From: Polaromonas sp.
Lineage (GTDB): Bacteria > Pseudomonadota > Gammaproteobacteria > Burkholderiales > Burkholderiaceae_C
Direction of reading: 5' to 3'
Assembly: GCF_016185115.1 (NCBI RefSeq)
Contig: NZ_JACPOF010000020.1
Span: forward strand, 248,001 to 312,000
DNA length: 64,000 bases
Below, piece after piece: positions 38,240 through 47,425 of the stretch (its first letter is position 1; each line of letters begins with the position of its first letter). The notes below the pieces were generated by a model, which was given only the letters and a program-made list of their open reading frames with translations, was not told where the DNA came from and did not search any database. The translations under genes and the position numbers were made by a program.

Positions 38240-39085
38240 ATGCTTGACCGTATCAAGGCTTCTTTGCCGTCGCTGGCACCAGCAGAACAACGCGTCGCCC
38301 GCCTGGTGCTGGCCGACCCGCGCGCCTTTGCCAACCTGCCGATCACGGAGCTGGCAGCGCGCTCGCATGTCAGCAAACCCACCATCGTGCGCTTTTGCCG
38401 CAGCATTGGCTACGATGGCCTGAGCGATTTCAAGCTCAAGCTGGCGGGCAGCGTGAGTGAGGGCGTACCTTTCATTCACCGCAGCGTGGATGTGGACGAC
38501 AAGACCAGCGACGTGGTGGTCAAGGTCATCGACAACACGGTGGCGGCATTTCTCAAATACCGCAACGATGCCTCTTCGGTCGCCATACAGAAGGCCACCG
38601 ATGCGCTTGAGGAAACCTACAAGGCGGGCAAACGCATTGAATTTTTCGGCGTGGGCAACTCGGGCATCGTCGCGCAGGACGCGCAGCACAAGTTCTTCCG
38701 GCTGGGCGTGACCAGCATTGCCTACAGCGATGGCCACATGCAGGTGATGAGCGCCTCATTGCTGGGCCCGGGCGATTGTGTGGTGGTGATCTCGAATTCG
38801 GGCCGGACGCGCGACCTGATGGATGCCTGTGATATTGCACGTAAAAATGGTGCGACCACCATCGTGATTACGGCCACCGGCTCACCGCTGGCTGCCGCCG
38901 GCAACATACACCTGGCTGCTGATCACCCCGAAGGTTATGACCGCTACAGCCCCATGGTGTCGCGGCTGATGCACCTGATGGTGATTGATATTCTGGCGAC
39001 CTGCCTTGCGCTGCGCATTGGCGGCAAGCTGCAGCCACTGCTCAAGGAAATGAAGAACAACCTGCGCAACAAACGCTATACGTAA
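38240..39085 (+). CDS. hexR: RpiR-family regulator, HexR-like
   Basis: A 281-residue repressor of glucose catabolism genes. The N-terminal helix-turn-helix domain is at residues 1-77, with ANLPITELAARSHVSKPTIVRFCRSIGYDGL. The C-terminal SIS sugar-phosphate domain has FFGVGNSGIVAQDAQHKF and VVVISNSGRTRDLMDACDIA. In known systems HexR binds 2-keto-3-deoxy-6-phosphogluconate and represses zwf and ED genes. Position after zwf supports that role. The ATG at 38240 is chosen because upstream codons fall in the dispersed repeat. Confidence 0.9.
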   Translation: MLDRIKASLPSLAPAEQRVARLVLADPRAFANLPITELAARSHVSKPTIVRFCRSIGYDGLSDFKLKLAGSVSEGVPFIHRSVDVDDKTSDVVVKVIDNTVAAFLKYRNDASSVAIQKATDALEETYKAGKRIEFFGVGNSGIVAQDAQHKFFRLGVTSIAYSDGHMQVMSASLLGPGDCVVVISNSGRTRDLMDACDIARKNGATTIVITATGSPLAAAGNIHLAADHPEGYDRYSPMVSRLMHLMVIDILATCLALRIGGKLQPLLKEMKNNLRNKRYT

Positions 39086-39118
39086 GCCATAAAACCGCAA
39101 AAGCGGCCGGGGCAGGGT

Positions 39119-39886
39119 TCAGGGCCTGGCGGCCGTTATGGTGAGCGGGCCATACCAGGCCTGCGTGTTGCTCTGGGTGTTGTCGCTGTCGGTCATCACA
39201 CTGACGCTCATGAGCGCACCGGGGGCCTCGCCAAATGCCTTTTCAAAATCTGCACGGATGCTGCGCTCATAGTCCACCCAGCTGTTGAGCTTGCCGTCAC
39301 CGGACTCAACCACCAGCTTGCGGATTCGGTCGGTGCGCGGATTGATGATCACACTGCCCGCCGGGCGCTTCTTGCTCCAGACGTACATCAATGTTGCATA
39401 GGGCAGCTCTTCGCCGGTCAGCAGGCGCGCCAGCTCGGAGAGCATGGCATTTTTGGGCGAGAACCTGCTTCTGTCGCCATCAAAAGCCAGCACGATACGA
39501 ACCGAGCAATCGTCGGTTTCCTTGACGGACATGTCGGCCTGCGCCATGAGGGCAGGCACCTTCCAGGAAAACCTGAGCCGGCCGATATCAGCGGGCGGGA
39601 TGTGCACGACTTTTCGCACCAGGCTGGCCGACGACTTTGCGCTCGCCACCAGGGCCTCACGCCCGTCCTCGCGCGCATAGCGGAACTGCGTGGCTTGCTT
39701 GCCGGGAAATTTGAAGTGCTGCCAGACCTCGCCGGACGCCTGGAGCGGCATGGATGCCTTCGCCCACGGGTTGTTTCCCAGAGCCTCCTGATTCACATCA
39801 GAACGTGATGCGTCGGCTGGAATGGATGAACATGCCACCAGCTGGAAAACAATCCAGATGGACATGATCTTGCCTAAAAACTTCAT
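39119..39886 (-). CDS. DUF3047 family lipoprotein
   Basis: A 255-residue protein with a signal peptide and lipobox VAC (Cys19) in MSIWIVFQLVACSS. The body fits DUF3047: WQHFKFPGKQATQFRYARED, LRFSWKVPALMAQADMSVKE, DDCSVRIVLAFDGDRSRFS, YATLMYVWSKKRPAGSVIINP and a final WYGPLTIT. The function of this family is not known; it is predicted periplasmic. It is convergent with hexR (33 bases) and has the porin terminator upstream. Confidence 0.85.
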   Translation of the reverse strand: MKFLGKIMSIWIVFQLVACSSIPADASRSDVNQEALGNNPWAKASMPLQASGEVWQHFKFPGKQATQFRYAREDGREALVASAKSSASLVRKVVHIPPADIGRLRFSWKVPALMAQADMSVKETDDCSVRIVLAFDGDRSRFSPKNAMLSELARLLTGEELPYATLMYVWSKKRPAGSVIINPRTDRIRKLVVESGDGKLNSWVDYERSIRADFEKAFGEAPGALMSVSVMTDSDNTQSNTQAWYGPLTITAARP

Positions 39887-39962
39887 GGTCAGAGAATAAG
39901 GGATGTCACACGCAAGAGCTTGAGGGCAAACACGTATCGAATGTTAATAACGCGTCTGCATA

Positions 39963-39992
39963 AAAAAACCCCGCTGCAAGCAGCGGGGTTTT
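39963..39992 (-). terminator. Terminator of the porin gene
   Basis: AAAAACCCCGCTG and CAGCGGGGTTTTT form a perfect stem with a CAAG loop, about 40 bases beyond the porin stop on the minus strand. T-rich on both strands, it could act in either direction. Confidence 0.9.
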
Positions 39993-40032
39993 TTATTTTC
40001 AGATTCAAAAGCTGGACTAGCCAGCCCGTGAA

Positions 40033-41277
40033 TTAGAAGGAGTGCTGAACACCCACAACGGTCTTGCTGTCTTTGTAGATAGCAGCGTTGGCGACGGTAG
40101 CAGCGTTGTCAAACGTGTTGCCGTACATGACGTAGGCAGTGGTACGCTTGCTCAGGCTGTAACGTGCACCGATCTGTGCTTGACGGATGTCGGTAGTACG
40201 TGCAGCAGCGCCGTCAGCCTGGATGTATGCACGGCCGAAAGTGATGTAAGGAACGATCGCGCCGAACGGAGCCGACAGACCCAGCTGGTATGCACGGAAG
40301 CTGGAGGTCGAACCTGCTGCGGTACCAGCTGGCACGCCGGTGATACCACCGTCACGACCCGTGTTGTAGGTACCAGCGAGCTTGACCACGCCGAAGTCGT
40401 AGCTTGCGCCCAACTGGGTGAGGTTACCTGTACGGCCGGTGCCGAAACCAGCAGCAGCTGGGTTGTTGGTCAGACGGTTGCTGGTGTATGCCAGAGCGGC
40501 AGACAGAGGACCGTTTGCGTACTGAGCCATCAGGCTGTAGCGGCGAGCAGACGTTTCAGCAGCCACGCCAGCAGCGGTGGTGGACTGATTGGTTTCTGGA
40601 CCAGCTTGGCCAGCGCCGTACTGGGCACGGATGGTAAAGCCACCCATGTTAGGGCTGATGTAAGTCAGGCCATTGGCACGGGTGCCGCCAGCGTAGGTGT
40701 TGCCGAACAGGTGAGCGGAGTATGCACCGGGAACGCCTTCAGAACCGATGTTGTAGCCGGACAGGGTGCCCAGTTCATACAGGTTGGTGTACTGATAGCC
40801 GATGTTGAACGTGCCGAAACCACCCGAGAGACCCAAGTAGGTTTGACGGTTCGTGGAAGAAGACAGTGCGGTTGAAGCTGGGATAGCTGCGGTGTTGACG
40901 ACTGCGAAACCGCCGCCGTAAGCCGTAGCAGCAGCGCCAACTGGGGCGGTACCGATTTGCTGGCCAGCAGTTGCTGCGCGAGCGCCGAACAGCGAGCCAC
41001 CGTTGCCGGTTGGGGTGATGCCTTGCTCAACCACGAAGTTGGCTTTCAGGCCGCCACCGAGGTCTTCCGTACCACGGAAACCGATACGGTTACCAGCATT
41101 GGCACCGTCCATCACGCCAGACGAACGCTGCGTTGGGGTACCGGTAGCGGTAGCACGGCCTTCAGCGCGCTGTGCGCCGTAGCCGATGTCAACAACACCG
41201 TACAGGGTCACGGAGGACTGGGCAGATGCTGCGCTGACAGCTGCGAGTGCAGCCAGGGCAATCAGGGATTTTTTCAT
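40033..41277 (-). CDS. Gram-negative general porin (trimeric, Burkholderiales type)
   Basis: A 414-residue outer membrane porin. The signal peptide MKKSLIALAALAAVSAASAQ is followed by SSVTLYGVVDIGYGAQR, the standard first strand. RIGFRGTEDLGGGLKANFVVEQG is the second conserved region. The protein ends with aromatic Phe (KTVVGVQHSF), needed for outer membrane assembly. The loops are rich in Ala/Thr/Gly. TTGGAGA precedes the ATG. It is a single-gene transcript with a strong terminator and likely abundant. Confidence 0.95.
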   Translation of the reverse strand: MKKSLIALAALAAVSAASAQSSVTLYGVVDIGYGAQRAEGRATATGTPTQRSSGVMDGANAGNRIGFRGTEDLGGGLKANFVVEQGITPTGNGGSLFGARAATAGQQIGTAPVGAAATAYGGGFAVVNTAAIPASTALSSSTNRQTYLGLSGGFGTFNIGYQYTNLYELGTLSGYNIGSEGVPGAYSAHLFGNTYAGGTRANGLTYISPNMGGFTIRAQYGAGQAGPETNQSTTAAGVAAETSARRYSLMAQYANGPLSAALAYTSNRLTNNPAAAGFGTGRTGNLTQLGASYDFGVVKLAGTYNTGRDGGITGVPAGTAAGSTSSFRAYQLGLSAPFGAIVPYITFGRAYIQADGAAARTTDIRQAQIGARYSLSKRTTAYVMYGNTFDNAATVANAAIYKDSKTVVGVQHSF

Positions 41278-41553
41278 TGAGAGTTTCTCCAAGGTTAAAC
41301 ATAGGGCTCCAGGATTTTGGATCCCCGGGCCAACCTCCGTTTAGGAAGTTGTATGTATTGCACCAGACCCCGCAGGCTATGGCAAAGGAATTGGGCCGGA
41401 TTTATCGAGAAAAAAGCTTTTCCGTTGCACCCATGCAACAAACCCAAACCACCCGTGGGAGCCGCACAACACCCGCCCCCGTCCCCGAGGGATGCCGGGG
41501 AAGACCAATTGCCATAAACTTCTCCCACCTACCCCCAAAAGACGTCCCCCTGC

Positions 41554-42171
41554 ATGGATTCCCTGATCAACGCCGCCGATGGCGCACTTCGTACCCTGTT
41601 CGCCAGGCCACGGGCCGGCCGACCCTGCCCAACCGTGGCTGGTGACATCACGGAACTGACAGGCCCGGAAAAAAAGCTTGCCGGTGCACTCATGCGGGTG
41701 AATCACGTCGGCGAGGTCTGCGCACAGGCCCTTTACGCCGCGCAGGCCATCAGTACGCAGGATCCGGCCCTTAAACAGCAGTTTCTGGCCGCCAGCGAGG
41801 AGGAAACAGACCATCTGGCCTGGACACGCCAGCGGCTGGATGAGCTGGGAGCACGGCCCTCACTGCTGAACCCATTGTGGTACGCCGGGGCATTCGGCCT
41901 CGGGCTGGTTGCCGGCCGGCTGGGCGACCGGCTCAGCCTCGGTTTTGTTGTCGAAACCGAGCGGCAGGTGGAAGCACACCTGGCGGGCCACCTTGAGAAA
42001 CTGCCTCCCGCTGACCATGAGTCGCGCGCCATCGTGGCGCAGATGAAAGACGATGAGGCCCGCCACGCGCAGGAAGCCTCCAGTGCAGGGGCGCTTGAGC
42101 TGCCGCCGCCGGTCAGGGCGCTGATGAGTGCGGCCGCAAAGGTGATGACCACCACGGCGCACTACATCTGA
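41554..42171 (+). CDS. coq7: 2-polyprenyl-3-methyl-6-methoxy-1,4-benzoquinone monooxygenase
   Basis: A 205-residue di-iron hydroxylase making the last ring hydroxylation of ubiquinone. The paired ExxH-type iron ligands are in [46 protein letters not shown] and [10 protein letters not shown]. Length and order fit Coq7. It is divergent from the porin gene; the 276-base gap between the starts holds no other gene. Confidence 0.95.
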   Translation: MDSLINAADGALRTLFARPRAGRPCPTVAGDITELTGPEKKLAGALMRVNHVGEVCAQALYAAQAISTQDPALKQQFLAASEEETDHLAWTRQRLDELGARPSLLNPLWYAGAFGLGLVAGRLGDRLSLGFVVETERQVEAHLAGHLEKLPPADHESRAIVAQMKDDEARHAQEASSAGALELPPPVRALMSAAAKVMTTTAHYI

Positions 42172-42230
42172 TCGCAGCCGGGCCCAATCTGCCCCCTGGC
42201 TGACTCCAGGCCGGCGGCAAGGAAGCAGGT

Positions 42231-42689
42231 TCAGGCTTCCTGAATCTCGAAACTGGTGGTGATGTCTGCCGTTTTGCCCAGCATGATGGTGGCGGAGCAG
42301 TATTTGTCGTGGCTCATGGCAATCGCCCGCTCGACCGCACTGGCAGCCAGCGCCTTGCCAGTAACCAGAAAATGCATGTGGATTTTTGTGAACACCTTGG
42401 GGTCGACCGTGGCGCGTTCGGACGTCAGCTTGACAGAACAGCCACGCACATCGTGCCGGCCGCGCTTGAGGATCAACACCACGTCGTAAGCCGTACAGCC
42501 GCCTGTGCCCGCAAGCACAGTCTCCATGGGGCGCGGGGCGAGATTGGCGCCGCCATTTTCAGGTTTGGCCTCATCCGGCGCGCCATCCATCACCAGGGTG
42601 TGCCCGCTGCCTGTTTCAGCCAGGAAAGTCATGCCTGAGCGCGACCCGGTCGTAGCGCTGGGACCGGTCCAGCTCACTGTGCATTCCAT
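42231..42689 (-). CDS. OsmC family protein
   Basis: A 152-residue OsmC/Ohr-fold protein with ALAPRPMETVLAGTGGCTAYDV, where the second catalytic-type cysteine of the fold is seen, and HDKYCSATIMLGKTADI at the C-terminal cysteine region. It matches the YhfA-like subgroup, with less clear peroxidase function than Ohr. An ATG two codons upstream (42695) is equally open, but GGAAAG lies better placed for 42689. It is convergent with coq7. Confidence 0.88.
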   Translation of the reverse strand: MECTVSWTGPSATTGSRSGMTFLAETGSGHTLVMDGAPDEAKPENGGANLAPRPMETVLAGTGGCTAYDVVLILKRGRHDVRGCSVKLTSERATVDPKVFTKIHMHFLVTGKALAASAVERAIAMSHDKYCSATIMLGKTADITTSFEIQEA

Positions 42690-42771
42690 ATCCATCTTTC
42701 CTTATGCAAAAAATTTATAGTCAATCACATCTAAAAACTGCACAAGTGTGTAATTTTCACTACAAAGGCAA

Positions 42772-42800
42772 TTGTGCAGCGCAACATCACTCGATATACT
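42772..42800 (+). promoter_or_regulatory. Sigma70-like promoter of the sRNA candidate
   Basis: TTGTGC (42772-42777) and TATACT (42795-42800) are 17 bases apart. This predicts a start near 42807, about 100 bases before a perfect terminator. It could also give the leader of ilvA. Confidence 0.5.
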
Positions 42801-42806
42801 TCAAAT

Positions 42807-42906
42807 CATCGCATCAATATCAAGCAGATATTTTTGCACTGGTTGTCTCCTCCACCTCCTCTAAGGTGGATTTACAGGCCCAGACCTCACGGTCTGGGCC
42901 TTTTTT
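42807..42906 (+). ncRNA. Candidate small RNA with CCTCC-bearing hairpin and intrinsic terminator
   Basis: The transcript predicted from the upstream promoter is about 100 nt. A single-stranded TCTCCTCC (42846-42853) runs into hairpin 1 (TCCACCT, loop CCTCTA, AGGTGGA; 42851-42870). Then comes a 10-bp perfect terminator stem (GGCCCAGACC, loop TCAC, GGTCTGGGCC) and TTTTTT. No plus-strand gene lies before it, since osmC reads away, so the terminator has no other purpose than this RNA. The CCTCC words are complementary to Shine-Dalgarno sites. From memory this resembles a betaproteobacterial sRNA family in Rfam described as toxic, but I could not check. Alternative: an attenuated leader of ilvA, whose start is 67 bases on. 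Confidence 0.65.
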
Positions 42907-42972
42907 CTTGCCCGCGCCGTTCCACAGGGCGCCAAGACAGCGCCCGATATGATGTGAGGCTGCGAGAAAACA

Positions 42973-44610
42973 ATGCCAACACACACCAGCACAGCCGCCA
43001 AAACACCTGCGAAAACCCGCCCTGCACCCGCACGCAAGCCCGGTATCAATGCAGGCAACAAGAACCTCCAGCCCGCCGACTACCTGAAAAAGATTCTGAC
43101 GGCCCGGGTCTATGACGTGGCGGTTGAATCTGCACTCGAAAAAGCCAAAAACCTCAGCGCCCGGCTGAAAAACACGGTTCTGCTCAAGCGCGAAGACCAG
43201 CAACCCGTCTTCAGCTTCAAGCTGCGCGGCGCCTACAACAAGATGGCCCATCTGAGCGCTGCCCAGCTCAAAAAAGGCGTGATCTGCGCCTCGGCAGGCA
43301 ACCACGCACAGGGTGTGGCCATGAGCGCGCAAAAGCTGGGAACACGCGCCGTCGTGGTCATGCCAACGACGACCCCGCAACTCAAGATTGACGCGGTCAA
43401 AAGCTGGGGCGCGGAAGTGGTGCTGCATGGCGACAGCTATTCGGACGCCTACAGCCACTCCCTGCTGCTGGAGAAAAAGCGCGGCCTGACCTTTGTGCAC
43501 CCGTTTGACGACCCCGATGTCATCGCCGGGCAGGGCACGATTGCGATGGAGATCCTCATGCAGTTGCAAAGCCTGGGCTCCAGCCGCCTCGACGCCGTGT
43601 TTGTGGCCATTGGCGGCGGCGGGCTGGTCTCAGGCGTGGCCAACTACATCAAGGCCGTGCGGCCCGAGATCAAGGTCATAGGCGTGCAGATGAACGACTC
43701 CGATGCCATGATGCAATCGGTCAGCGCCAGCAAGCGGGTGACGCTGAACGACGTGGGCCTGTTCTCGGACGGCACGGCCGTCAAGTTGGTAGGCGAGGAA
43801 ACCTACCGAATCAGCCGCGAGCTGGTCGATGAATTCATCAGCGTGGATACGGACGCCGTTTGCGCCGCCATCAAGGATGTGTTTGTCGATACGCGCAGCA
43901 TCGTCGAACCCGCCGGCGCACTGGCGGTGGCGGCCATCAAGAAATACGTGGCTGACAACAAGAAGCAGGGCGAGACCTACGCCGCCATCCTGTGCGGCGC
44001 CAACATGAATTTTGATCGCCTGCGTTTTGTCGCAGAGCGCGCCGAAGTCGGCGAAGAACGCGAAGCACTGTTTGCAGTGACCATCCCCGAAGAGCGCGGC
44101 AGCTTCAGGCGCTTTTGTGAAGTCATCGGCGAACTGCCCGGCGGGCCCCGTTCCGTGACGGAATTCAACTACCGCATCAGCGATGACGCCAGGGCGCATG
44201 TATTTGTGGGCCTGACGACGTCAGCCAAAGGCGAGAGCACCAAAATCGCGGCCAACTTCACGCGCCACGGCTTCAAGGCCCTCGATTTGACGCACGACGA
44301 GCTGGCAAAGGAACACATCCGCCACATGGTCGGCGGGCACAGCGCCCTGTCGAAAGACGAGCGCCTGCTGCGTTTTGTCTTTCCCGAGCGTCCGGGCGCA
44401 CTGATGAAGTTCCTCTCCAGCATGCAGCCCAACTGGAACATCTCACTTTTTCATTACCGCAACCAGGGCGCTGACTACGGCCGCATCCTGGTGGGGCTGC
44501 AGGTACCCAAGGCTGACAACAAGGCCTTCAAGACCTTTCTCGACACCATGGGCTATCCCCATGTCGAGGAAACCGGCAACCCGGTCTACCGCCTGTTCCT
44601 GCAAAGCTGA
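42973..44610 (+). CDS. ilvA: Threonine ammonia-lyase, biosynthetic
   Basis: First step of isoleucine synthesis. It is longer (545) than catabolic forms because of two C-terminal ACT-like regulatory domains (RGSFRRFCEVIGELPGGPRS; FPERPGALMKFLSSMQPNWN). PLP lysine is Lys83 in FSFKLRGAYNKM; the phosphate loop is AIGGGGLVSGVANY. A 35-residue Lys/Ala/Pro-rich N-terminal extension (TAAKTPAKTRPAPARKP) precedes the catalytic domain and is unusual. The gene follows the sRNA candidate and leads a run of plus-strand genes through 51.9 kb. Confidence 0.96.
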   Translation: MPTHTSTAAKTPAKTRPAPARKPGINAGNKNLQPADYLKKILTARVYDVAVESALEKAKNLSARLKNTVLLKREDQQPVFSFKLRGAYNKMAHLSAAQLKKGVICASAGNHAQGVAMSAQKLGTRAVVVMPTTTPQLKIDAVKSWGAEVVLHGDSYSDAYSHSLLLEKKRGLTFVHPFDDPDVIAGQGTIAMEILMQLQSLGSSRLDAVFVAIGGGGLVSGVANYIKAVRPEIKVIGVQMNDSDAMMQSVSASKRVTLNDVGLFSDGTAVKLVGEETYRISRELVDEFISVDTDAVCAAIKDVFVDTRSIVEPAGALAVAAIKKYVADNKKQGETYAAILCGANMNFDRLRFVAERAEVGEEREALFAVTIPEERGSFRRFCEVIGELPGGPRSVTEFNYRISDDARAHVFVGLTTSAKGESTKIAANFTRHGFKALDLTHDELAKEHIRHMVGGHSALSKDERLLRFVFPERPGALMKFLSSMQPNWNISLFHYRNQGADYGRILVGLQVPKADNKAFKTFLDTMGYPHVEETGNPVYRLFLQS

Positions 44611-44621
44611 AACCACCGGCC

Positions 44622-44849
44622 ATGACTGCCCCAGGCACACCCCAGGATGCAGGTCTGCAAGACACATCAACATGCCCGCGATGCGGTGCCGGCCTGCGCT
44701 GCGGCATGGTCGCCGGGGACAGCAAGTGCTGGTGCTTTGCGATGCCGCATGTCATCCCCGTGCCGCAGGCTTCCGGCAACGATGTCACCTTGCAGGCCGG
44801 TTGCCTCTGTCCCGCATGCCTGCAAAAACTGATTGAAGAAAAAGCATGA
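44622..44849 (+). CDS. Cysteine-rich CWC family protein
   Basis: A 75-residue protein with eight cysteines, arranged as CPRCGAGLRCG, KCWCF and GCLCPACLQK. The CxC/CWC pattern matches the small Cys_rich_CWC family, which probably binds zinc and has no known role. It starts 11 bases after ilvA and overlaps cobT by four bases (ATGA), which argues for real translation. Confidence 0.8.
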   Translation: MTAPGTPQDAGLQDTSTCPRCGAGLRCGMVAGDSKCWCFAMPHVIPVPQASGNDVTLQAGCLCPACLQKLIEEKA

Positions 44850-45886
44850 CTTTCGCGCTCCCGGCCATAGAGCCCATCACGGACGTCAGGCTTGAAGCCA
44901 AGCTGCGCCACAAGATCGACCACAAGACAAAACCCGTGGGATCGCTGGGCCAGCTCGAAGACATCGCACTGCAACTGGGCCTGATACAGCGCAGCGACGT
45001 GGTCAGCTTCAAGGACCCGCAGATGCTGGTGTTCGCCGGCGACCACGGCATTGCTGCTGATGGTGTGTCGGCTTTTCCGCAAGAGGTCACCGTGCAGATG
45101 GTCGGCAACATGCTGGCCGGCGGCGCGGCAATCAATGTGCTGGCCAGGCAGCACGGCTTTCATCTACAGGTCGTTGATGCCGGTGTTGCTGCCAACTTTG
45201 ACGACCACCCGCACCTTATCAAAAAGAAGGTTGCCCACGGCACAAAAAACTGCACCAAAGCTGCAGCCATGTCCGGGGACGAGCTCCACACCGCCCTGCA
45301 GGCTGGTGCGGACATTGTCAAATCCCTGCCCGGCAACATCATTGCTTTTGGCGAAATGGGCATCGCAAACACATCCTCGGCCGCCTTGCTGCTGCACCGC
45401 CTGACCAACATTACGCTTAAAGACGCCACCGGCCGCGGCACCGGCCTGACCGACCCGCAGTTGCTGCACAAACGCAAGGTCCTGATGCTTGCCGTGTTGC
45501 GACACCCTGATGCCGTGGACCCGCTGCAGGTCATGGCGGCCATGGGAGGTTTTGAGATCGCCATGATGACGGGCGCCATGCTGCAGGCCGCCAGCCAGCG
45601 CCGCGTCATCCTGGTCGACGGTTTTATCGCCGGCGCCGCCGCCCTGGTTGCCCAGGGGCTGTCCCCGCAAGTGCTTCACTACATGGTGTTTTGCCACCGC
45701 TCTGCAGAGCGCGGCCACCGCCTGCTGCTGGAACATTTGAAGGCCAGGCCGCTGCTGGACCTTGACATGCGACTGGGCGAAGGTACGGGCGCGCTGCTGG
45801 CCTGGCCGCTGGTGCAATCGGCTGCCCGTCTGATGAACGAGATGGCCAGTTTTGCGTCGGCAGGCGTGAGCAACAAGGACGGCTAG
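44846..45886 (+). CDS. cobT: Nicotinate-nucleotide-dimethylbenzimidazole phosphoribosyltransferase
   Basis: Activates the lower ligand base of cobalamin. The 346-residue enzyme has KTKPVGSLGQLEDIALQLG, VFAGDHGIAADGVSAFPQEV, GEMGIANTSSAALLLHRL, and the catalytic Glu region MRLGEGTGALLAWPLVQ. It is coupled to the preceding small gene and followed by cobS after seven bases. With cobS and cobC it forms a nucleotide-loop assembly set. Corrin-ring genes are not in the window, so this may be salvage or part of a split pathway. Confidence 0.96.
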   Translation: MTFALPAIEPITDVRLEAKLRHKIDHKTKPVGSLGQLEDIALQLGLIQRSDVVSFKDPQMLVFAGDHGIAADGVSAFPQEVTVQMVGNMLAGGAAINVLARQHGFHLQVVDAGVAANFDDHPHLIKKKVAHGTKNCTKAAAMSGDELHTALQAGADIVKSLPGNIIAFGEMGIANTSSAALLLHRLTNITLKDATGRGTGLTDPQLLHKRKVLMLAVLRHPDAVDPLQVMAAMGGFEIAMMTGAMLQAASQRRVILVDGFIAGAAALVAQGLSPQVLHYMVFCHRSAERGHRLLLEHLKARPLLDLDMRLGEGTGALLAWPLVQSAARLMNEMASFASAGVSNKDG

Positions 45887-45893
45887 CGCAACC

Positions 45894-46739
45894 ATGAAAG
45901 CGATCAGCCAGTTTGTGCGCGAGTACCTGCTCGCACTGCAGTTCTTCACCCGCATTCCCGTCACCGGCCGGCTCGCGGAATGGGTGGGCTACAGCCCCGA
46001 CATGCTGCGCGCCAGTGCGGCGCACTTTCCCGGCATAGGCGTTCTTGTCGGCGTCATCGCTGCCGCGGCATTCGCCTTTTTCCAGATGCTGCTGCCCGAC
46101 AGCACTTTTTCGCCGCTGGTGGCCGCCGTTTTATCAACTGTGGTGACAGTGCTCGTCACAGGCGGCTTTCATGAAGACGGCATTGCCGACGTGGCCGACG
46201 GGCTTGGCGGCAGCCCCAACCGTGACCGCGCCCTTGAGATCATGAAAGACTCACGCATAGGCGCATTCGGCGCGATGGCACTGGTGCTGACCCTGCTGGC
46301 CAAGGTCGCGCTGCTCGCTATCCTCGGTTCGATTGAAGGCGCGCCCACCAACTGGGAAGAAGCACCATTTGACGCCTGGTACATCTGTTCGGCTTTACTG
46401 GCTGGCCACGTTGTTTCACGCGGCCTGCCGCTGCTACTGATTTACCTGCTGCCGCATGTGGGCGATACGGCTCTCTCCAAATCAAAACCCCTGGCAGACC
46501 AGATCAGTCCGGCCAGCCTTGTGCTGGCATCGGCCTGGTGCCTGGCGGTGTTGCTGGCGGTGTTCAGCGTGATGGATGCCATCAACCTGCTGGTGGCCTG
46601 CAGCTTTGCGGCGCTGGCCATGCTCTGGATGGCCCGCATGTTCAAACGCCGGCTGCAGGGGTTCACGGGCGACTGCCTGGGTGCGACCCAGCAGGTCTGC
46701 GAAATTGCCTTTTATTTCGGGCTGGCCATCAGTCTCTAA
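45894..46739 (+). CDS. cobS: Adenosylcobinamide-GDP ribazoletransferase (cobalamin synthase)
   Basis: A 281-residue polytopic enzyme joining adenosylcobinamide-GDP and alpha-ribazole. Family blocks: LALQFFTRIPVTGRLAEWVG, AHFPGIGVLVGVIAAAAFAF, the acidic metal site GGFHEDGIADVADGLGG and GAFGAMALVLTLLAKVALL. It is followed by a dispersed repeat and then cobC. Confidence 0.96.
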   Translation: MKAISQFVREYLLALQFFTRIPVTGRLAEWVGYSPDMLRASAAHFPGIGVLVGVIAAAAFAFFQMLLPDSTFSPLVAAVLSTVVTVLVTGGFHEDGIADVADGLGGSPNRDRALEIMKDSRIGAFGAMALVLTLLAKVALLAILGSIEGAPTNWEEAPFDAWYICSALLAGHVVSRGLPLLLIYLLPHVGDTALSKSKPLADQISPASLVLASAWCLAVLLAVFSVMDAINLLVACSFAALAMLWMARMFKRRLQGFTGDCLGATQQVCEIAFYFGLAISL

Positions 46740-46742
46740 TAT

Positions 46743-46815
46743 GAGCCCCCACGTTCGCTCACTTCGTGTAGCTCTCTGCCCCCTCAAGGGGCTAGTTTTC
46801 CTTGAGGCGGCCCGG
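46743..46815. repeat. GC-rich dispersed repeat between cobS and cobC
   Basis: GAGCCCCCACG, then TCGCTCACTTCGTGTAGC and CCCCCTCAAGGGG, a weaker version of the element at 38106-38190. It starts directly after the cobS stop and separates cobS from cobC. Confidence 0.55.
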
Positions 46816-46850
46816 CGGAAAATTGCATGGCCAGGCCTTGCATTCCAGCC

Positions 46851-47399
46851 ATGACTCTCTGGCTCGTCCGACATGCCCAGCCGCTGATTGACAACGGCAT
46901 TTGCTACGGACAGCTCGACATGCAGGCCGATGCCCAGGCCACACAGGACGCCGCAGCCGCCCTGTCCAGAATTCTCCCGGGAAACATCCTTGCCGCAAGC
47001 TCGCCGCTGCAAAGATGTCGCCAGCTTGCCGACGCCCTGACGAATGCCAGGCCTGACCTTGCATTCACGAGCGACTCCCGCCTGCAGGAAATGCACTTTG
47101 GCAACTGGGAAAATCGCGCCTGGAGCAGTGTTCCCAAATCGGAAATGGACGACTGGGCGGCAGATTTTGGCAACTACAACGCCGGACAGAATGGCGAAAG
47201 CGTCTCAATGTTCATGAGCCGTGTCGCCTCGGCATTCGATGCCATGCCCCGCCACACCGATGTTTTGTGGGTCACTCATGCAGGTGTAATTCGGGCAGCG
47301 CAATTGCTGACTCAAGGCGTACGCGAGGTAAACAAGGCAGACCAGTGGCCTTCAGATGCACCTTCCTATGGACAATGGTGCACACTCGAAATCAAATGA
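46851..47399 (+). CDS. cobC: Histidine phosphatase, alpha-ribazole phosphatase-like
   Basis: A 182-residue phosphoglycerate-mutase superfamily enzyme. LVRHAQPLIDNGICYGQLD carries the catalytic RH, with SSPLQRCRQLAD and LQEMHFGNWENR, and the second histidine in WVTHAGVIRAAQ. The GQLD and adjacent residues with the cobTS context support alpha-ribazole-5'-phosphate phosphatase. The ATG at 46851 is taken since the upstream extension lies in repeat sequence. Confidence 0.85.
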   Translation: MTLWLVRHAQPLIDNGICYGQLDMQADAQATQDAAAALSRILPGNILAASSPLQRCRQLADALTNARPDLAFTSDSRLQEMHFGNWENRAWSSVPKSEMDDWAADFGNYNAGQNGESVSMFMSRVASAFDAMPRHTDVLWVTHAGVIRAAQLLTQGVREVNKADQWPSDAPSYGQWCTLEIK

Positions 47400-47425
47400 C
47401 TCACCCCCGTTGCTAAGGTAACCAC

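Noticed and set aside
44611..44845. Cobalamin riboswitch for cobTSC
   Set aside because: There is no room: the small CWC gene starts 11 bases after ilvA and overlaps cobT.
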